In this document: positions 46,639-55,542 of the stretch, piece by piece
Position numbering within the stretch: position 1 is the stretch's first letter
Layout: each line of letters starts with the position of its first letter
Source of the DNA: Spirochaetota bacterium
GTDB lineage: Bacteria > Spirochaetota > UBA4802 > UBA5550
Assembly: GCA_025457915.1 (NCBI GenBank)
Contig: JALOTL010000009.1
Coordinates: 58,376 to 122,375, forward strand
DNA: 64,000 nt
Direction: 5' to 3'
Translations under genes and position numbers: made by a program
The notes under the pieces: model-generated
Told to the model about the DNA's origin: nothing
The model's input: the letters and a program-made list of their open reading frames with translations, nothing else
Databases searched by the model: none

Positions 46639-47930
46639 TGAACATCGGGAAATCAAGATCACTTTATAAAAAGGCGCTCAAGCTGATGCCGGGCGGCGTC
46701 AACTCCCCGGTCAGGGCTTTTAAATCCGTCGGTGGAGAACCACTTTTCATAAAAAAGGGCGCGGGGCCGCATATCTTCGATGAGGATGATAACGAATTCA
46801 TCGATTACTGCATGTCATGGGGCCCGCTCATACTTGGACATGCGGATGACGATGTCGTGCTTGCAGTCATCGATGCCGCCAGATCCGGAACGAGCTTCGG
46901 CGCCCCCAACAGGTACGAGGTAGAACTGGCTGAAATGGTCATCCAGCGGTTTCCATCGATTGATGTCGTACGATTCGTGAATTCCGGAACCGAAGCTGCC
47001 ATGAGCGCGATCCGGCTCGCCAGGGGCTTTACCGGCAAAAAAAAGATAATCAAGTTTGATGGATGTTATCACGGACACGCCGATAGCCTGCTTGTCGCCG
47101 GAGGTTCAGGTATCGCCACTTTTGGAATCCCGGATTCTGCCGGGGTGAACCCGGACAACGTGAAAGACACGCTTGTAGTCCCCTTCAACGATTCCGACCG
47201 CCTCGAGCAGGTCCTCATAAGCGAGGGAGCGGATATCGCTGCGGTAATAATGGAACCGGTACCGTGCAACTACGGGCTGATACTTCCGGAAAAGGGATTT
47301 CTCAAAAAGACGAGGGTTCTCTGCGACCGCTACGGCGTTCTGCTTGTTTTTGACGAGGTGATCACCGGGTTCAGGCTGGCGGCCGGAGGGGCGCAGGAAT
47401 ATTTCGGCATAAGTTCAGACATAACGATTTTGGGAAAAATAATAGGCGGCGGACTTCCGGTCGGGGCCTACGGGGCATCGAGAGATATTATGAAAAAAAT
47501 TGCACCTGACGGTCCGGTCTACCAGGCCGGCACATTATCAGGAAACCCGCTTGCGATGTCTGCCGGCATTGCTACATTGAAAAAAATTGAAGAAACAAAC
47601 GTCTACAAGGTCTTATCGGAGAAATCCCTCAAGCTAAAAACCCTTCTCGGACCCATCATCGAGATGTACAGGGGAGAGGTTCTCCTTCAGCAGATTGAAT
47701 CAATATTCGCCGTATTTTTTACAAACTCGAAGACCATAACCAGGCTCAAGTCGGTAAAGGAATGCGATATGAAGCTTTTCTCGGAATACCACTCCGAGAT
47801 GCTTGATTCCGGCATATATCTGTCGCCTTCCGGTTTTGAGGTGGGATTTCTGTCATCGGTCCATACAGACGAGGACCTTGAAAAAACAGCCGTCGCATTA
47901 TCAGGGGCCATGGCAAAAATACTCGGATGA
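46638..47930 (+). CDS. hemL: Glutamate-1-semialdehyde 2,1-aminomutase
   Basis: PLP enzyme making 5-aminolevulinate in the C5 pathway. Strings: MPGGVNSPVRAFKSVGG, NSGTEAAMSAIRLARGFTG, KFDGCYHGHADSLLV, FDEVITGFRLAAGGAQ and the PLP-lysine region GKIIGGGLPVGAYG. The ATG overlapping the hemB stop (TAATG) is preferred; an in-frame ATG lies three codons earlier. Confidence 0.97.
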   Translation: MNIGKSRSLYKKALKLMPGGVNSPVRAFKSVGGEPLFIKKGAGPHIFDEDDNEFIDYCMSWGPLILGHADDDVVLAVIDAARSGTSFGAPNRYEVELAEMVIQRFPSIDVVRFVNSGTEAAMSAIRLARGFTGKKKIIKFDGCYHGHADSLLVAGGSGIATFGIPDSAGVNPDNVKDTLVVPFNDSDRLEQVLISEGADIAAVIMEPVPCNYGLILPEKGFLKKTRVLCDRYGVLLVFDEVITGFRLAAGGAQEYFGISSDITILGKIIGGGLPVGAYGASRDIMKKIAPDGPVYQAGTLSGNPLAMSAGIATLKKIEETNVYKVLSEKSLKLKTLLGPIIEMYRGEVLLQQIESIFAVFFTNSKTITRLKSVKECDMKLFSEYHSEMLDSGIYLSPSGFEVGFLSSVHTDEDLEKTAVALSGAMAKILG

Positions 47931-47946
47931 CCGGGACGTTAAAGAA

Positions 47947-49254
47947 ATGAACATTAAAATGCAATCCCACAAGGAAAAAAAACCTGAAATAATTTTAATA
48001 GGTCTCAATCATAAAACCGCGCCTGTAGAAGTGAGGGAAAAATTTTATCTCAGCGAGGATATTATCCCAGAGTTTCTTGAACATGCAGTCAAATCCGGTA
48101 TTGAAGAAATCGTATATGTCTCCACCTGCAACAGGGTTTCCATATATTTCACATCAACGAATTACAGGCATTCAACCGAACGGCTTTTGACGATGCTGGA
48201 GGAATACTCCGGCATCCGGAGAGATATATTTGAAAAATATCTCTATAAGAAATATTCCAGGGACGCCGTTATGCATTTATTTTCCGTGACCTCGTCCCTT
48301 GATTCGATGGTCATAGGAGAAAACGAGATATTCGGACAGATCAAGGAGGCGTACAGACTTTCCGTAGACCTGAAAAAAACCGGGACCATCCTCAACAGGC
48401 TTTTCCACCAGGCCTTCAGCACTTCGAAAAGAATAAAAACGGAAACCGGCATCTCTAAAAATCCGTTATCGATCGCTTATATTGCCGTGGAACAGGCCAG
48501 GGATGTCTTGAAAGGCCTGTCCGAAAAAAGAGCCCTGATGATAGGTGCCGGTGAAATGGGGGAACTCATACTGAAATACCTTACCAAAAACAGCATAAAA
48601 GACATCACGGTGGCCAACAGGTCGCTGCATAACGCTGAAAGGATCGTAGAGGAAGTCAACAAGGAGGCGCATGTAATTCCCCTTCAGGAGCTTGAAAATT
48701 CCGTGGTAGAAATGGATATTATAATCTCATCGATATCCTGCGCCGATTATATTTTGAAATCCAGCCAGATACAGAGTATAATGGAAAAGAGATGCTTTAA
48801 CCCTATCATAATCATTGATATTGCCGTCCCGAGAAATATCGATCCCGAGTCTGTGAACGTTCGTGGCGTGCATCTTTACAATATAGACGATCTTGAAAGG
48901 ATTGCCGATAAAAACCTGAACAACCGGATCAACGAGATAGACCTCGCAACACAGATAATAAATTCCGACGCAACGGATTTTTTTGAATGGTACGAGGGTT
49001 TGAACATGATCCCGGTTATCGTCAAGCTCCAGGACAAGTTCGACGAGGTAAGGCGTGCGGAGGTCCAGAAATACAAAAGGAGAAAACTCAAGCACCTTTC
49101 GGAAAAAGACATCGCACTTGTCGATGAACTGACGAGACAGATTATGGCAAAGACACTGCACAACCCGATAATGGCGCTTAAAAAATACCACGCAAACAGA
49201 TCCGGATCGCACCGCGACATCGAAACGATAATCGAGGAAATTTTTAAAAAATGA
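47947..49254 (+). CDS. hemA: Glutamyl-tRNA reductase
   Basis: Reduces glutamyl-tRNA to glutamate-1-semialdehyde, the entry to the pathway. Starts MNIKMQSHKEKKPEIILIGL; the frame is open further upstream but that would lie inside hemL. Substrate region GLNHKTAPVEVREKF, catalytic Cys61 in STCNR, NADPH fold MIGAGEMGELILKYL, and a C-terminal dimerisation helix ending FKK. It overlaps the next gene by 4 nt. Confidence 0.96.
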   Translation: MNIKMQSHKEKKPEIILIGLNHKTAPVEVREKFYLSEDIIPEFLEHAVKSGIEEIVYVSTCNRVSIYFTSTNYRHSTERLLTMLEEYSGIRRDIFEKYLYKKYSRDAVMHLFSVTSSLDSMVIGENEIFGQIKEAYRLSVDLKKTGTILNRLFHQAFSTSKRIKTETGISKNPLSIAYIAVEQARDVLKGLSEKRALMIGAGEMGELILKYLTKNSIKDITVANRSLHNAERIVEEVNKEAHVIPLQELENSVVEMDIIISSISCADYILKSSQIQSIMEKRCFNPIIIIDIAVPRNIDPESVNVRGVHLYNIDDLERIADKNLNNRINEIDLATQIINSDATDFFEWYEGLNMIPVIVKLQDKFDEVRRAEVQKYKRRKLKHLSEKDIALVDELTRQIMAKTLHNPIMALKKYHANRSGSHRDIETIIEEIFKK

Positions 49255-50312
49255 AGGGATCCGCCCCTCGATTGATATTCTGGGAGCTTACTAAAAGGTG
49301 CAATCTTACCTGCGCTCATTGCAGGGCGGACGCATGGAAAGATGATTTTAAAGGAGAGCTTGGAACTGACGAGGTCAAGTCCATCATCAATAATATCGCG
49401 GCTTTTGCCAAACCCATCATGGTCCTTACTGGCGGGGAGCCTCTTTACCGGGAAGATATATTTGAAATCGCGCATCATGCATCTACCGCCGGATTGAAGG
49501 TAGCCCTTGCGACAAACGGCACAATGATTGACCCTTCGGTTGCGGAGCGGATAAAGAAATCCGGGATTACAAGGGTAAGCATATCCATAGACGGCAGCAG
49601 CCCCGCGGTGCACGATTCATTCAGGGGCATCCAGGGGTCATTCAACCTTGCATTGAAGGGAGCGGAGCACCTCAAAGAATCCGAAGTGGAATTCCAGTTC
49701 AATACGACAATAACGAAGAGAAACGTCCAGGATGTAGATAGAATTCTGGATCTTGCGCTGTCCAGAGGGGCAAAGGCCCTTCATGTCTTCATGCTCGTCC
49801 CGGTCGGCTGCGGCGTTGAAATCGCTGAATCTGACATGATCACGAAGGAAAAATATGAAGAGGTTTTAAACTGGTTTTATTCAATGTCTAAAAAAGTTCC
49901 AATCGAGATAAAGGCGACCTGCGCGCCGCATTATTACAGGATAATCAGGCAGAGGGCGAAGGGGGAGGGCAGGAAACTTCAATTAGAGACAGACGGGATG
50001 TCCGCCATGACAAGGGGCTGCCTCGCTGGAACGGGAGTATGCTTCATATCGTACAGGGGTGAAGTCCAGCCGTGCGGATACCTCCCGGTATCTGCCGGTA
50101 ATGTCACGGAAAATAAATTTTCAGATATCTGGAACGGATCAGCCATGTTCAGCGAACTCAGGGATTTCAACCTTCTCACCGGAAAATGCGGAATTTGCGA
50201 ATACAGGGGATTCTGCGGGGGGTGCCGGGCAAGGGCCTATTACGCCACCGGTGATTATCTGGCAGAAGAACCGTTCTGTGTTTATATTCCCGAGGGGTCA
50301 GTTGCCGGATGA
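49251..50312 (+). CDS. ahbD: Heme b synthase AhbD (radical SAM, SPASM)
   Basis: Last step of the siroheme-dependent pathway: oxidative decarboxylation of two propionates of Fe-coproporphyrin III to the vinyls of heme b. N-terminal APRLIFWELTKRCNLTCAHCRA holds the radical SAM Cys17, 21, 24 (quoted in part). TGGEP and SIDGSSPAVHDSFRG follow. The C-terminal auxiliary-cluster region has CLAGTGVC, QPCGYLP and CGICEYRGFCGGCRARA. The order and the neighbours decide for AhbD over NirJ or PqqE-like enzymes. Confidence 0.88.
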   Translation: MKGSAPRLIFWELTKRCNLTCAHCRADAWKDDFKGELGTDEVKSIINNIAAFAKPIMVLTGGEPLYREDIFEIAHHASTAGLKVALATNGTMIDPSVAERIKKSGITRVSISIDGSSPAVHDSFRGIQGSFNLALKGAEHLKESEVEFQFNTTITKRNVQDVDRILDLALSRGAKALHVFMLVPVGCGVEIAESDMITKEKYEEVLNWFYSMSKKVPIEIKATCAPHYYRIIRQRAKGEGRKLQLETDGMSAMTRGCLAGTGVCFISYRGEVQPCGYLPVSAGNVTENKFSDIWNGSAMFSELRDFNLLTGKCGICEYRGFCGGCRARAYYATGDYLAEEPFCVYIPEGSVAG

Positions 50313-51334
50313 CGAACACCGTGATTGAAAGCGCTATCCTTGAAATCATACAGCGGGAATTTCCTCTACATCCAAGGCCATACTCAGTTCTCGCTGGGAT
50401 TGTAAAGACAGGCGAGAACGTGGTCATGGAAACAGTTTCCGGACTTAAAAAAAGGGGGATAATAAGAAACATTTCTGGAATATTCAATGCTTCCAGCCTG
50501 GGATACGACAGTGCCCTCGCGGCCTTTGCGGTTCCCGCTGAAAGGATAGTTACGGCAGCCGAAGCAATTAATTCCCATCCCGGCGTCAGCCATAATTACC
50601 TGAGGAACAACCGGTACAATTTATGGTTTACAATTGCAGCCGATGCCCAACACGCCATAGAGGGTGATGTGGAAATACTGGGAAATTTTTCCGGCGCGTT
50701 GGATATCCTGATATTGAAAACAAGGCATCTGGTTAAAATTGGAGTGATACTTGATATTGATGATTCACGGCATGAAGATGAAGCCGCCTCTCCGGTAAAG
50801 ACAGCATCCTTCAGGCCCTTTACGGAAAAGGATAAATCCGTGATAGTCGTTCTCCAGCGAGATCTTCCGGTTGAAAAGGCCCCATTCAATACGCTTATAA
50901 CAGGATCAGGCGTTAAGTTGACTGAAGATGAAATCGTTGAATCAGCGATTAAATTGATGGAAGAGGGTGTAATGAGGAGATACTCTGCCGTACTGAGGCA
51001 CGCCAATATCGGTTACAACAGCAATGCCATGACGGTATGGAAACCGGCAGGGGATCCCATGGATCCGGAGATGCTGTCACATTTTGCGGTGGAAAGGTCA
51101 ATTTCGCATCTTTATGTAAGGGACGCAGTGAAGGGCAGGTGGGATTATCCGGTTTTTGCAATGATACACTCCCGGTCGGAAAAAAATCTCAGGGACGTAG
51201 TTGAGAGATTGGCCTCGGCATCGGGTATAAAGGAATATATGGTACTTGAATCCCTGAGGGAATTTAAAAAAGAAAAAATAATTTATTTTTCACCTGAAAT
51301 ATCTGATTGGAAAAGGAAGCATTTAAATGATTGA
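50309..51334 (+). CDS. Fused siroheme decarboxylase AhbA-AhbB
   Basis: Both subunits of siroheme decarboxylase, normally two Lrp/AsnC-like proteins, in one 341-residue chain. Half 1 (about 1-150): winged-helix, then IIRNISGIFNASSLGYDSAL and HPGVSHNYLRNNRYNLWFT. A short charged linker (about 150-172) leads to half 2: VMRRYSAVLRHANIGYNSNA, ISHLYVRD and WDYPVFAMIHSRS. These are the known AhbA/AhbB (NirDL/GH) signatures, with His95, His231 and His267 as candidate functional residues. The product would be 12,18-didecarboxysiroheme. It overlaps both neighbours. Confidence 0.9.
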   Translation: MTNTVIESAILEIIQREFPLHPRPYSVLAGIVKTGENVVMETVSGLKKRGIIRNISGIFNASSLGYDSALAAFAVPAERIVTAAEAINSHPGVSHNYLRNNRYNLWFTIAADAQHAIEGDVEILGNFSGALDILILKTRHLVKIGVILDIDDSRHEDEAASPVKTASFRPFTEKDKSVIVVLQRDLPVEKAPFNTLITGSGVKLTEDEIVESAIKLMEEGVMRRYSAVLRHANIGYNSNAMTVWKPAGDPMDPEMLSHFAVERSISHLYVRDAVKGRWDYPVFAMIHSRSEKNLRDVVERLASASGIKEYMVLESLREFKKEKIIYFSPEISDWKRKHLND

Positions 51335-52607
51335 TATAGGCAAACTGCTCTGCGGCGGCCGGTCGACCGGCGACGCACTGAGATACGGGACCGAATCCGG
51401 CCCCGACTGTCACGGCAACAGGCCGATTGAGATGAAATACGCCTCATCCGCAGAACGAAGACCGATAGTTGTCTGGACGGCCACAAGGACCTGCAACCTT
51501 TCATGCGTTCATTGTTATACCGATTCTTCCAATATTAAATATGCGGATGAGTTGGATACTGATGAAGGGTTGGCCATGATAAACGATCTAGCCGATTTCT
51601 CCATCCCTTCATTGCTTTTCTCAGGCGGGGAGCCTTTAACGCGAAAAGACCTTTTCAGGCTGATCGAGCATTCCGCCGGTAAAAACATCAGGCCCGTGAT
51701 TTCAACAAACGGAACATTGATAGACAGGGAAAACGCGCGGAACATAAAAAACTCCGGGGTCGTTTATGTAGGCATAAGCCTTGACGGGATGGAGGAAGTG
51801 AATGACAGGTTCAGGGGCATGAAGGGGGCCTTTTCAAAGGCGATGAAAGGCTTCGAGCACCTGATCGCCGTTGGCCAGCGCGTCGGATTAAGGCTCACTC
51901 TTACAAAAAGAAATTATACCGATCTCCATAAAATATTCGATTTCATCAGGGAGGAAAAAATCAACAGGGCCTGCTTTTACCATCTTGTATATTCAGGCCG
52001 CGGCGGCAATCTTTTTAAGGAAGACCTGACCCATGCCGAATCCAGGCATGCAATGGAAATTATTTTTGAAAGGACGGCAGGCTTTTTTGAAAGCGGCATT
52101 GACGTCAATATATTGACTGTTGACAACCATACCGACGGCGTATATCTTTATTTAAAACAGAAAGATACCGATAAAGACAGGGCTGAAGCGATAAAAAAAC
52201 TCCTTGAATGGAACGGTGGAGGAGCAAATTCAACCGGAATCGGTATTGCAAGCATCGACCAGTCCGGCAACGTTCACCCGGACCAGTTCTGGCAGGATTA
52301 TACATTCGGCAATATCCGAAAACGTAGTTTCGCCGACATCTGGCTTGATGAAACCGATCCGCTGATGAAGGGGCTCAAGCATAAACCGGACTACATCAAA
52401 GGCCGCTGTTCGCTTTGCATTTACAAGGGGATGTGCAACGGATCCATGCGGGTCAGGGCGTTCAGGACTTATAATGATCCTTGGGCACCGGATCCCCAGT
52501 GTTATCTAACGGATCAAGAAATCGGTTTAAATGATTTGAAAAGAAACCTGCTTCAGGAAAAAAATGAAATTTTTCCTATGCCGGAGGAATTCACAAATGT
52601 TAAATGA
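51327..52607 (+). CDS. ahbC: 12,18-didecarboxysiroheme deacetylase AhbC (radical SAM, SPASM)
   Basis: Removes the acetate side chains of didecarboxysiroheme to give Fe-coproporphyrin III. A 40-residue N-terminal extension precedes RRPIVVWTATRTCNLSCVHC (cluster Cys56, 60, 63). FSGGEPLTRKDLF and ISLDGMEEVNDRFRGMKG follow, then the C-terminal CSLCIYKGMCNGSMRVRAF. Resembles NirJ of heme d1 synthesis too; the company of ahbD and absence of nirF/nirN/nirS nearby favour AhbC. Confidence 0.87.
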   Translation: MIDIGKLLCGGRSTGDALRYGTESGPDCHGNRPIEMKYASSAERRPIVVWTATRTCNLSCVHCYTDSSNIKYADELDTDEGLAMINDLADFSIPSLLFSGGEPLTRKDLFRLIEHSAGKNIRPVISTNGTLIDRENARNIKNSGVVYVGISLDGMEEVNDRFRGMKGAFSKAMKGFEHLIAVGQRVGLRLTLTKRNYTDLHKIFDFIREEKINRACFYHLVYSGRGGNLFKEDLTHAESRHAMEIIFERTAGFFESGIDVNILTVDNHTDGVYLYLKQKDTDKDRAEAIKKLLEWNGGGANSTGIGIASIDQSGNVHPDQFWQDYTFGNIRKRSFADIWLDETDPLMKGLKHKPDYIKGRCSLCIYKGMCNGSMRVRAFRTYNDPWAPDPQCYLTDQEIGLNDLKRNLLQEKNEIFPMPEEFTNVK

Positions 52608-52625
52608 ATTTAAAGGCAATTGATC

Positions 52626-53279
52626 ATGAAGCTTTATCCGGTCATGGTTAACATGGAGGGAAGGTCCGCTGTCGTTATTGGAGGAGGCGAGGTTGCATTA
52701 AGGAAGATAATGGATCTCCATGAAGCCGGCGCCAGGGTTACTGTGATATCCCCCCACATCCATCCGAACATATTCCGGATGGCCGAAGGAAGCGGAATGA
52801 TCCTTCTTGAAAAATCCTATGAGGCCGGTGATCTGGATGGCGCCAGTCTGGTCATTTCAGCGACTGACGATCCCGCTGTCAACAATCGGGTTTTCAATGA
52901 AGCTCAAAAGAATAATATACTCGTAAATACCGTGGATGATCCTGGGAATTGCAGTTTTTTTGTTCCTTCGAGTTTTAAAAAAGGCGACCTGATTGTCGCA
53001 GTATCTTCGGGAGGCGTGTCTCCTTCGATGTCGGCAAAAATCAGAAGGGACATAGAAAATTCCATCCCTGGCGATATAGAAGAAAAACTGGAGGCGTTGA
53101 GGGAAATAAGGGATCTTTTAAAAAAAGACTCGGAGTTTTCACATCTGAAAACAAATGAGCGCGGTCAAATTCTCAAAAAAATCGTCGCTGACGACGTTCT
53201 TCTGAACCGCGCTCTTGTCAGTAATAGGGTAAAATCCCTTAAAAATTTTATTACAGAACTATTGACTAATCATTTTTGA
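52626..53279 (+). CDS. Precorrin-2 dehydrogenase (CysG N-terminal/Met8-like)
   Basis: NAD-dependent oxidation of precorrin-2 to sirohydrochlorin, possibly with iron insertion to siroheme. NAD fold VVIGGGEVALRKIMDL, then SATDDPAVNNRVFNEAQ, CSFFVPSSF and VSSGGVSPSMSAKIR, the last being family-specific. The ATG with AAAGG 9 nt upstream is preferred to a TTG 6 nt earlier. With no separate ferrochelatase here, a bifunctional Met8-like role is likely. The stop overlaps the convergent RRM gene. Confidence 0.92.
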   Translation: MKLYPVMVNMEGRSAVVIGGGEVALRKIMDLHEAGARVTVISPHIHPNIFRMAEGSGMILLEKSYEAGDLDGASLVISATDDPAVNNRVFNEAQKNNILVNTVDDPGNCSFFVPSSFKKGDLIVAVSSGGVSPSMSAKIRRDIENSIPGDIEEKLEALREIRDLLKKDSEFSHLKTNERGQILKKIVADDVLLNRALVSNRVKSLKNFITELLTNHF

Positions 53280-53532
53280 ATTCCTTTTTTGGCTTGGCCA
53301 GATTTACCCTTATATTTCTGCCGTCCACTTCGGTTCCGTTCAGGCCCTGGATGGCTTTGTCTGCTTCATTGTCATCAGCCATTTCAACAAAACCGAATCC
53401 CTTCGATCTGCCGGTTTCTCTGTCCCTGATGATCTTAACGGACGCAACCTGTCCATGCTGTTCGAAGAGTTTTTGCAGAGAATCGTCCGTCATCTTGTAT
53501 GAAAGATTCCCTGCATAGATTTGTACTGACAT
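53266..53532 (-). CDS. RRM-type RNA-binding protein
   Basis: Single RNA-recognition motif, nearly the whole 88 residues: RNP2 IYAGNLSYKM near the N-terminus and RNP1 GRSKGFGFVEM in the middle. The tail is short and lysine-rich, lacking the glycine-rich stretch of some homologues. Such small bacterial RRM proteins often respond to cold, which is not tested here. The 285-bp upstream gap is AT-rich with no clear signal. Confidence 0.93.
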   Translation of the reverse strand: MSVQIYAGNLSYKMTDDSLQKLFEQHGQVASVKIIRDRETGRSKGFGFVEMADDNEADKAIQGLNGTEVDGRNIRVNLAKPKKEFKND

Positions 53533-53817
53533 CTTGAATCACCTCGTAAAATAAAAAATATCTTTATAACCCGCCTTGACAGGTTAATAAAGTATAGTTC
53601 CCTTTTTATTATTCCTGATGTTCCTCACCGTGATTGTTTTCGATATATCTACTCAGAAGAAGAATCGATAAAAGCGGATCAACTTGATAGATGGGACAGT
53701 AACCTTTACAAAAAACACGCATTGAATTTTTTTTCCATTTAACAATTATTTTAAAAAAGCATGAAGCGTTAAAATTGTCAAGAAAATTTCATTTTTTGAT
53801 AATAGTGACAAGTTTTT

Positions 53818-54735
53818 TTATGATTTTTTTTGATCCGGGATCAAAACTGAAAAAAGGACGGAAATAAAAAGAACCCCGGCAATTGATCCGAGAGCAATAG
53901 AAGTCGGTATCTTTATGAATTCAGAAATCAGCATTTTTATTCCCACAAAAACAAGTATGACCGAAAGGCCGTAATTCAGAAATCGGAAAATCCGCATGAT
54001 GCCTGCCAGAGCGAAATACAGGGCCCTGAGTCCCAGTATGGCCATGACATTTGATGTGTACACTATAAACGGGTCATGGGATATTGCAAGAACCGCTGGA
54101 ATTGAATCAACGGCGAATATGATATCTGTTGTCTCGATGAATAAAATTACGATGAAAAGAGGTGTCGCGTAAAGATAGCCTTTGATTTTTACGAAAAATT
54201 TTCCATCTTCGTAGTCCGGATGTACTTTTAAAAATTTTTTAAATATTTTTATCACCGGATTTTTTTCGGGATGTATTTCCTTTTCCTTCTGAAACAACAT
54301 CTTTATACCGGTGAATATCAGGAATGCTCCGAAAATATAAATTATCCAGTGGAATTTTTGAATCAGGGTTACGCCTGCGAAAATAAAAAGGCCGCGGAAA
54401 AATAACGCTCCGATTATACCCCAGAACAATACCTTGTGCTGATAATTGGGATTGACCTTGAAATACTGAAAAATGAGAAGAAAGACGAAGAGGTTGTCCA
54501 TGCTCAGGGATTTTTCAATAAGGTAGGCCGTGAAGAAAAGAACAGCCGCTTCCCTGCTGTCAAAATAAAATATTACGAGGTTGAATGTTAGGGCTATTCC
54601 GATCCAGAACATTGTCCACAGCAGGGCTTCCTTTATTTGTATTTCATGAGCCTTGCGGTTAAAAACCAGCAGGTCTAGCAATAAAAGCGCAGGGACGAGA
54701 ATGGAAAAACCGATCCAGAGGTATGTTTCATTCAT
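53818..54735 (-). CDS. TerC/Alx-family membrane protein
   Basis: About nine TM segments. TerC signatures EKSLSMDNLFVFLLIF and ETTDIIFAVDSIPAVLAI carry the paired acidic residues of the family, linked to manganese export or tellurite tolerance. The cytoplasmic loop has lysine-rich KKFLKVHPDYEDGKFF. No Mn riboswitch precedes it. Single gene. Confidence 0.92.
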   Translation of the reverse strand: MNETYLWIGFSILVPALLLLDLLVFNRKAHEIQIKEALLWTMFWIGIALTFNLVIFYFDSREAAVLFFTAYLIEKSLSMDNLFVFLLIFQYFKVNPNYQHKVLFWGIIGALFFRGLFIFAGVTLIQKFHWIIYIFGAFLIFTGIKMLFQKEKEIHPEKNPVIKIFKKFLKVHPDYEDGKFFVKIKGYLYATPLFIVILFIETTDIIFAVDSIPAVLAISHDPFIVYTSNVMAILGLRALYFALAGIMRIFRFLNYGLSVILVFVGIKMLISEFIKIPTSIALGSIAGVLFISVLFSVLIPDQKKS

Positions 54736-55137
54736 TGCAAAACCCTTAACGATTCATTGTCGAAAATATTTTAATCAAAGGAATAAAAATAGTTTATTGG
54801 TAATTTAAGTCAACCAATATAAGTCACCATAATTTCATATGACAGGGTATAATTCTAAATTTGATTAAAATTAAAATAAATAAATATATAATTTTTTCTA
54901 TACAAAATTAACAAAATATAATTTTAATTTTAAGAACAGGATTTTTATATATACCTGCAGAATCAATCTTCAGAACCGAATCAAGTGAACGAATTGCCGA
55001 GAAAGAATGAAAACATCTCAAAATTCTTTCAAATCATCACATTATTAAATTATCAATATCAAAAATAAATTTCTTGCAAACAAAAATTGAAGACTATAAC
55101 TTTGGCGCGTTAGTCACCCAAAAATTCGGAGGAGATA
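54736..55137. other. 402-bp AT-rich intergenic region before gcvH
   Basis: Divergent region between the TerC-type gene and the glycine cleavage operon. It is very AT-rich in its middle and must hold both promoters, but I find no convincing -35/-10 pair, no glycine riboswitch and no strong hairpin. It ends with GGAGGAG just before the gcvH ATG, a strong ribosome binding site. Confidence 0.5.
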
Positions 55138-55530
55138 ATGAGCTTAATACCTGATGATTTGAAATATACCAAGGACCATGAATGGGTCCGCATGGAAACT
55201 GATCTCATAGCCTGCTGCGGAATCACAGACCATGCACAGGAAATGCTGACGGATATTGTATTCGTTGAGCTCCCGGAAATTAATGCGGAAGTAAAGTCCG
55301 GTGAACAGATCGCCGTTGTAGAATCCGTCAAAGCTGTTTCTGATGTTTTTTCCCCTGTTTCAGGAAGGATTTTGGAAATAAATAAAACCCTTGAAGATTC
55401 CCCGGAACTTGTCAACACATCCCCGTATGGAGAAGGATGGATCTGTAAAATAGAGATAAAAAACCCGCGAGAAATGAATGATCTCATGGACGCTTCCGCC
55501 TATAATTCTCATGTTGAAGCCGGCGATTAG
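55138..55530 (+). CDS. gcvH: Glycine cleavage system H protein
   Basis: Lipoyl carrier of the glycine cleavage complex. The lipoylation Lys65 sits in VVESVKAVSDVFSPVSG. N-terminus DDLKYTKDHEWVR and C-terminal helix are usual; 130 residues. First gene of gcvH-gcvPA-gcvPB-lipA-lplB-lplA, so carrier, decarboxylase and lipoylation enzymes are made together. Confidence 0.96.
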   Translation: MSLIPDDLKYTKDHEWVRMETDLIACCGITDHAQEMLTDIVFVELPEINAEVKSGEQIAVVESVKAVSDVFSPVSGRILEINKTLEDSPELVNTSPYGEGWICKIEIKNPREMNDLMDASAYNSHVEAGD

Positions 55531-55542
55531 GGGAGATGGATA

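Noticed and set aside
47803..47946. Longer hemA start inside hemL
   Set aside because: It would overlap hemL by over 120 nt and adds residues unlike any glutamyl-tRNA reductase; the ATG at 47947 gives the normal N-terminus.
49251..52607. Reading the radical SAM pair as heme d1 (NirJ-type) enzymes
   Set aside because: No nirE-separate, nirF, nirN or nirS gene is present, and two distinct SPASM enzymes with a full C5 pathway fit AhbC/AhbD better, though not proven.
54736..54900. Possible manganese riboswitch before the TerC-type gene
   Set aside because: No aptamer core sequence was seen on the minus strand close to the gene.
54736..55137. Possible glycine riboswitch before the gcv operon
   Set aside because: None of the conserved aptamer sequences or the tandem fold is visible; the region is mostly AT-rich.
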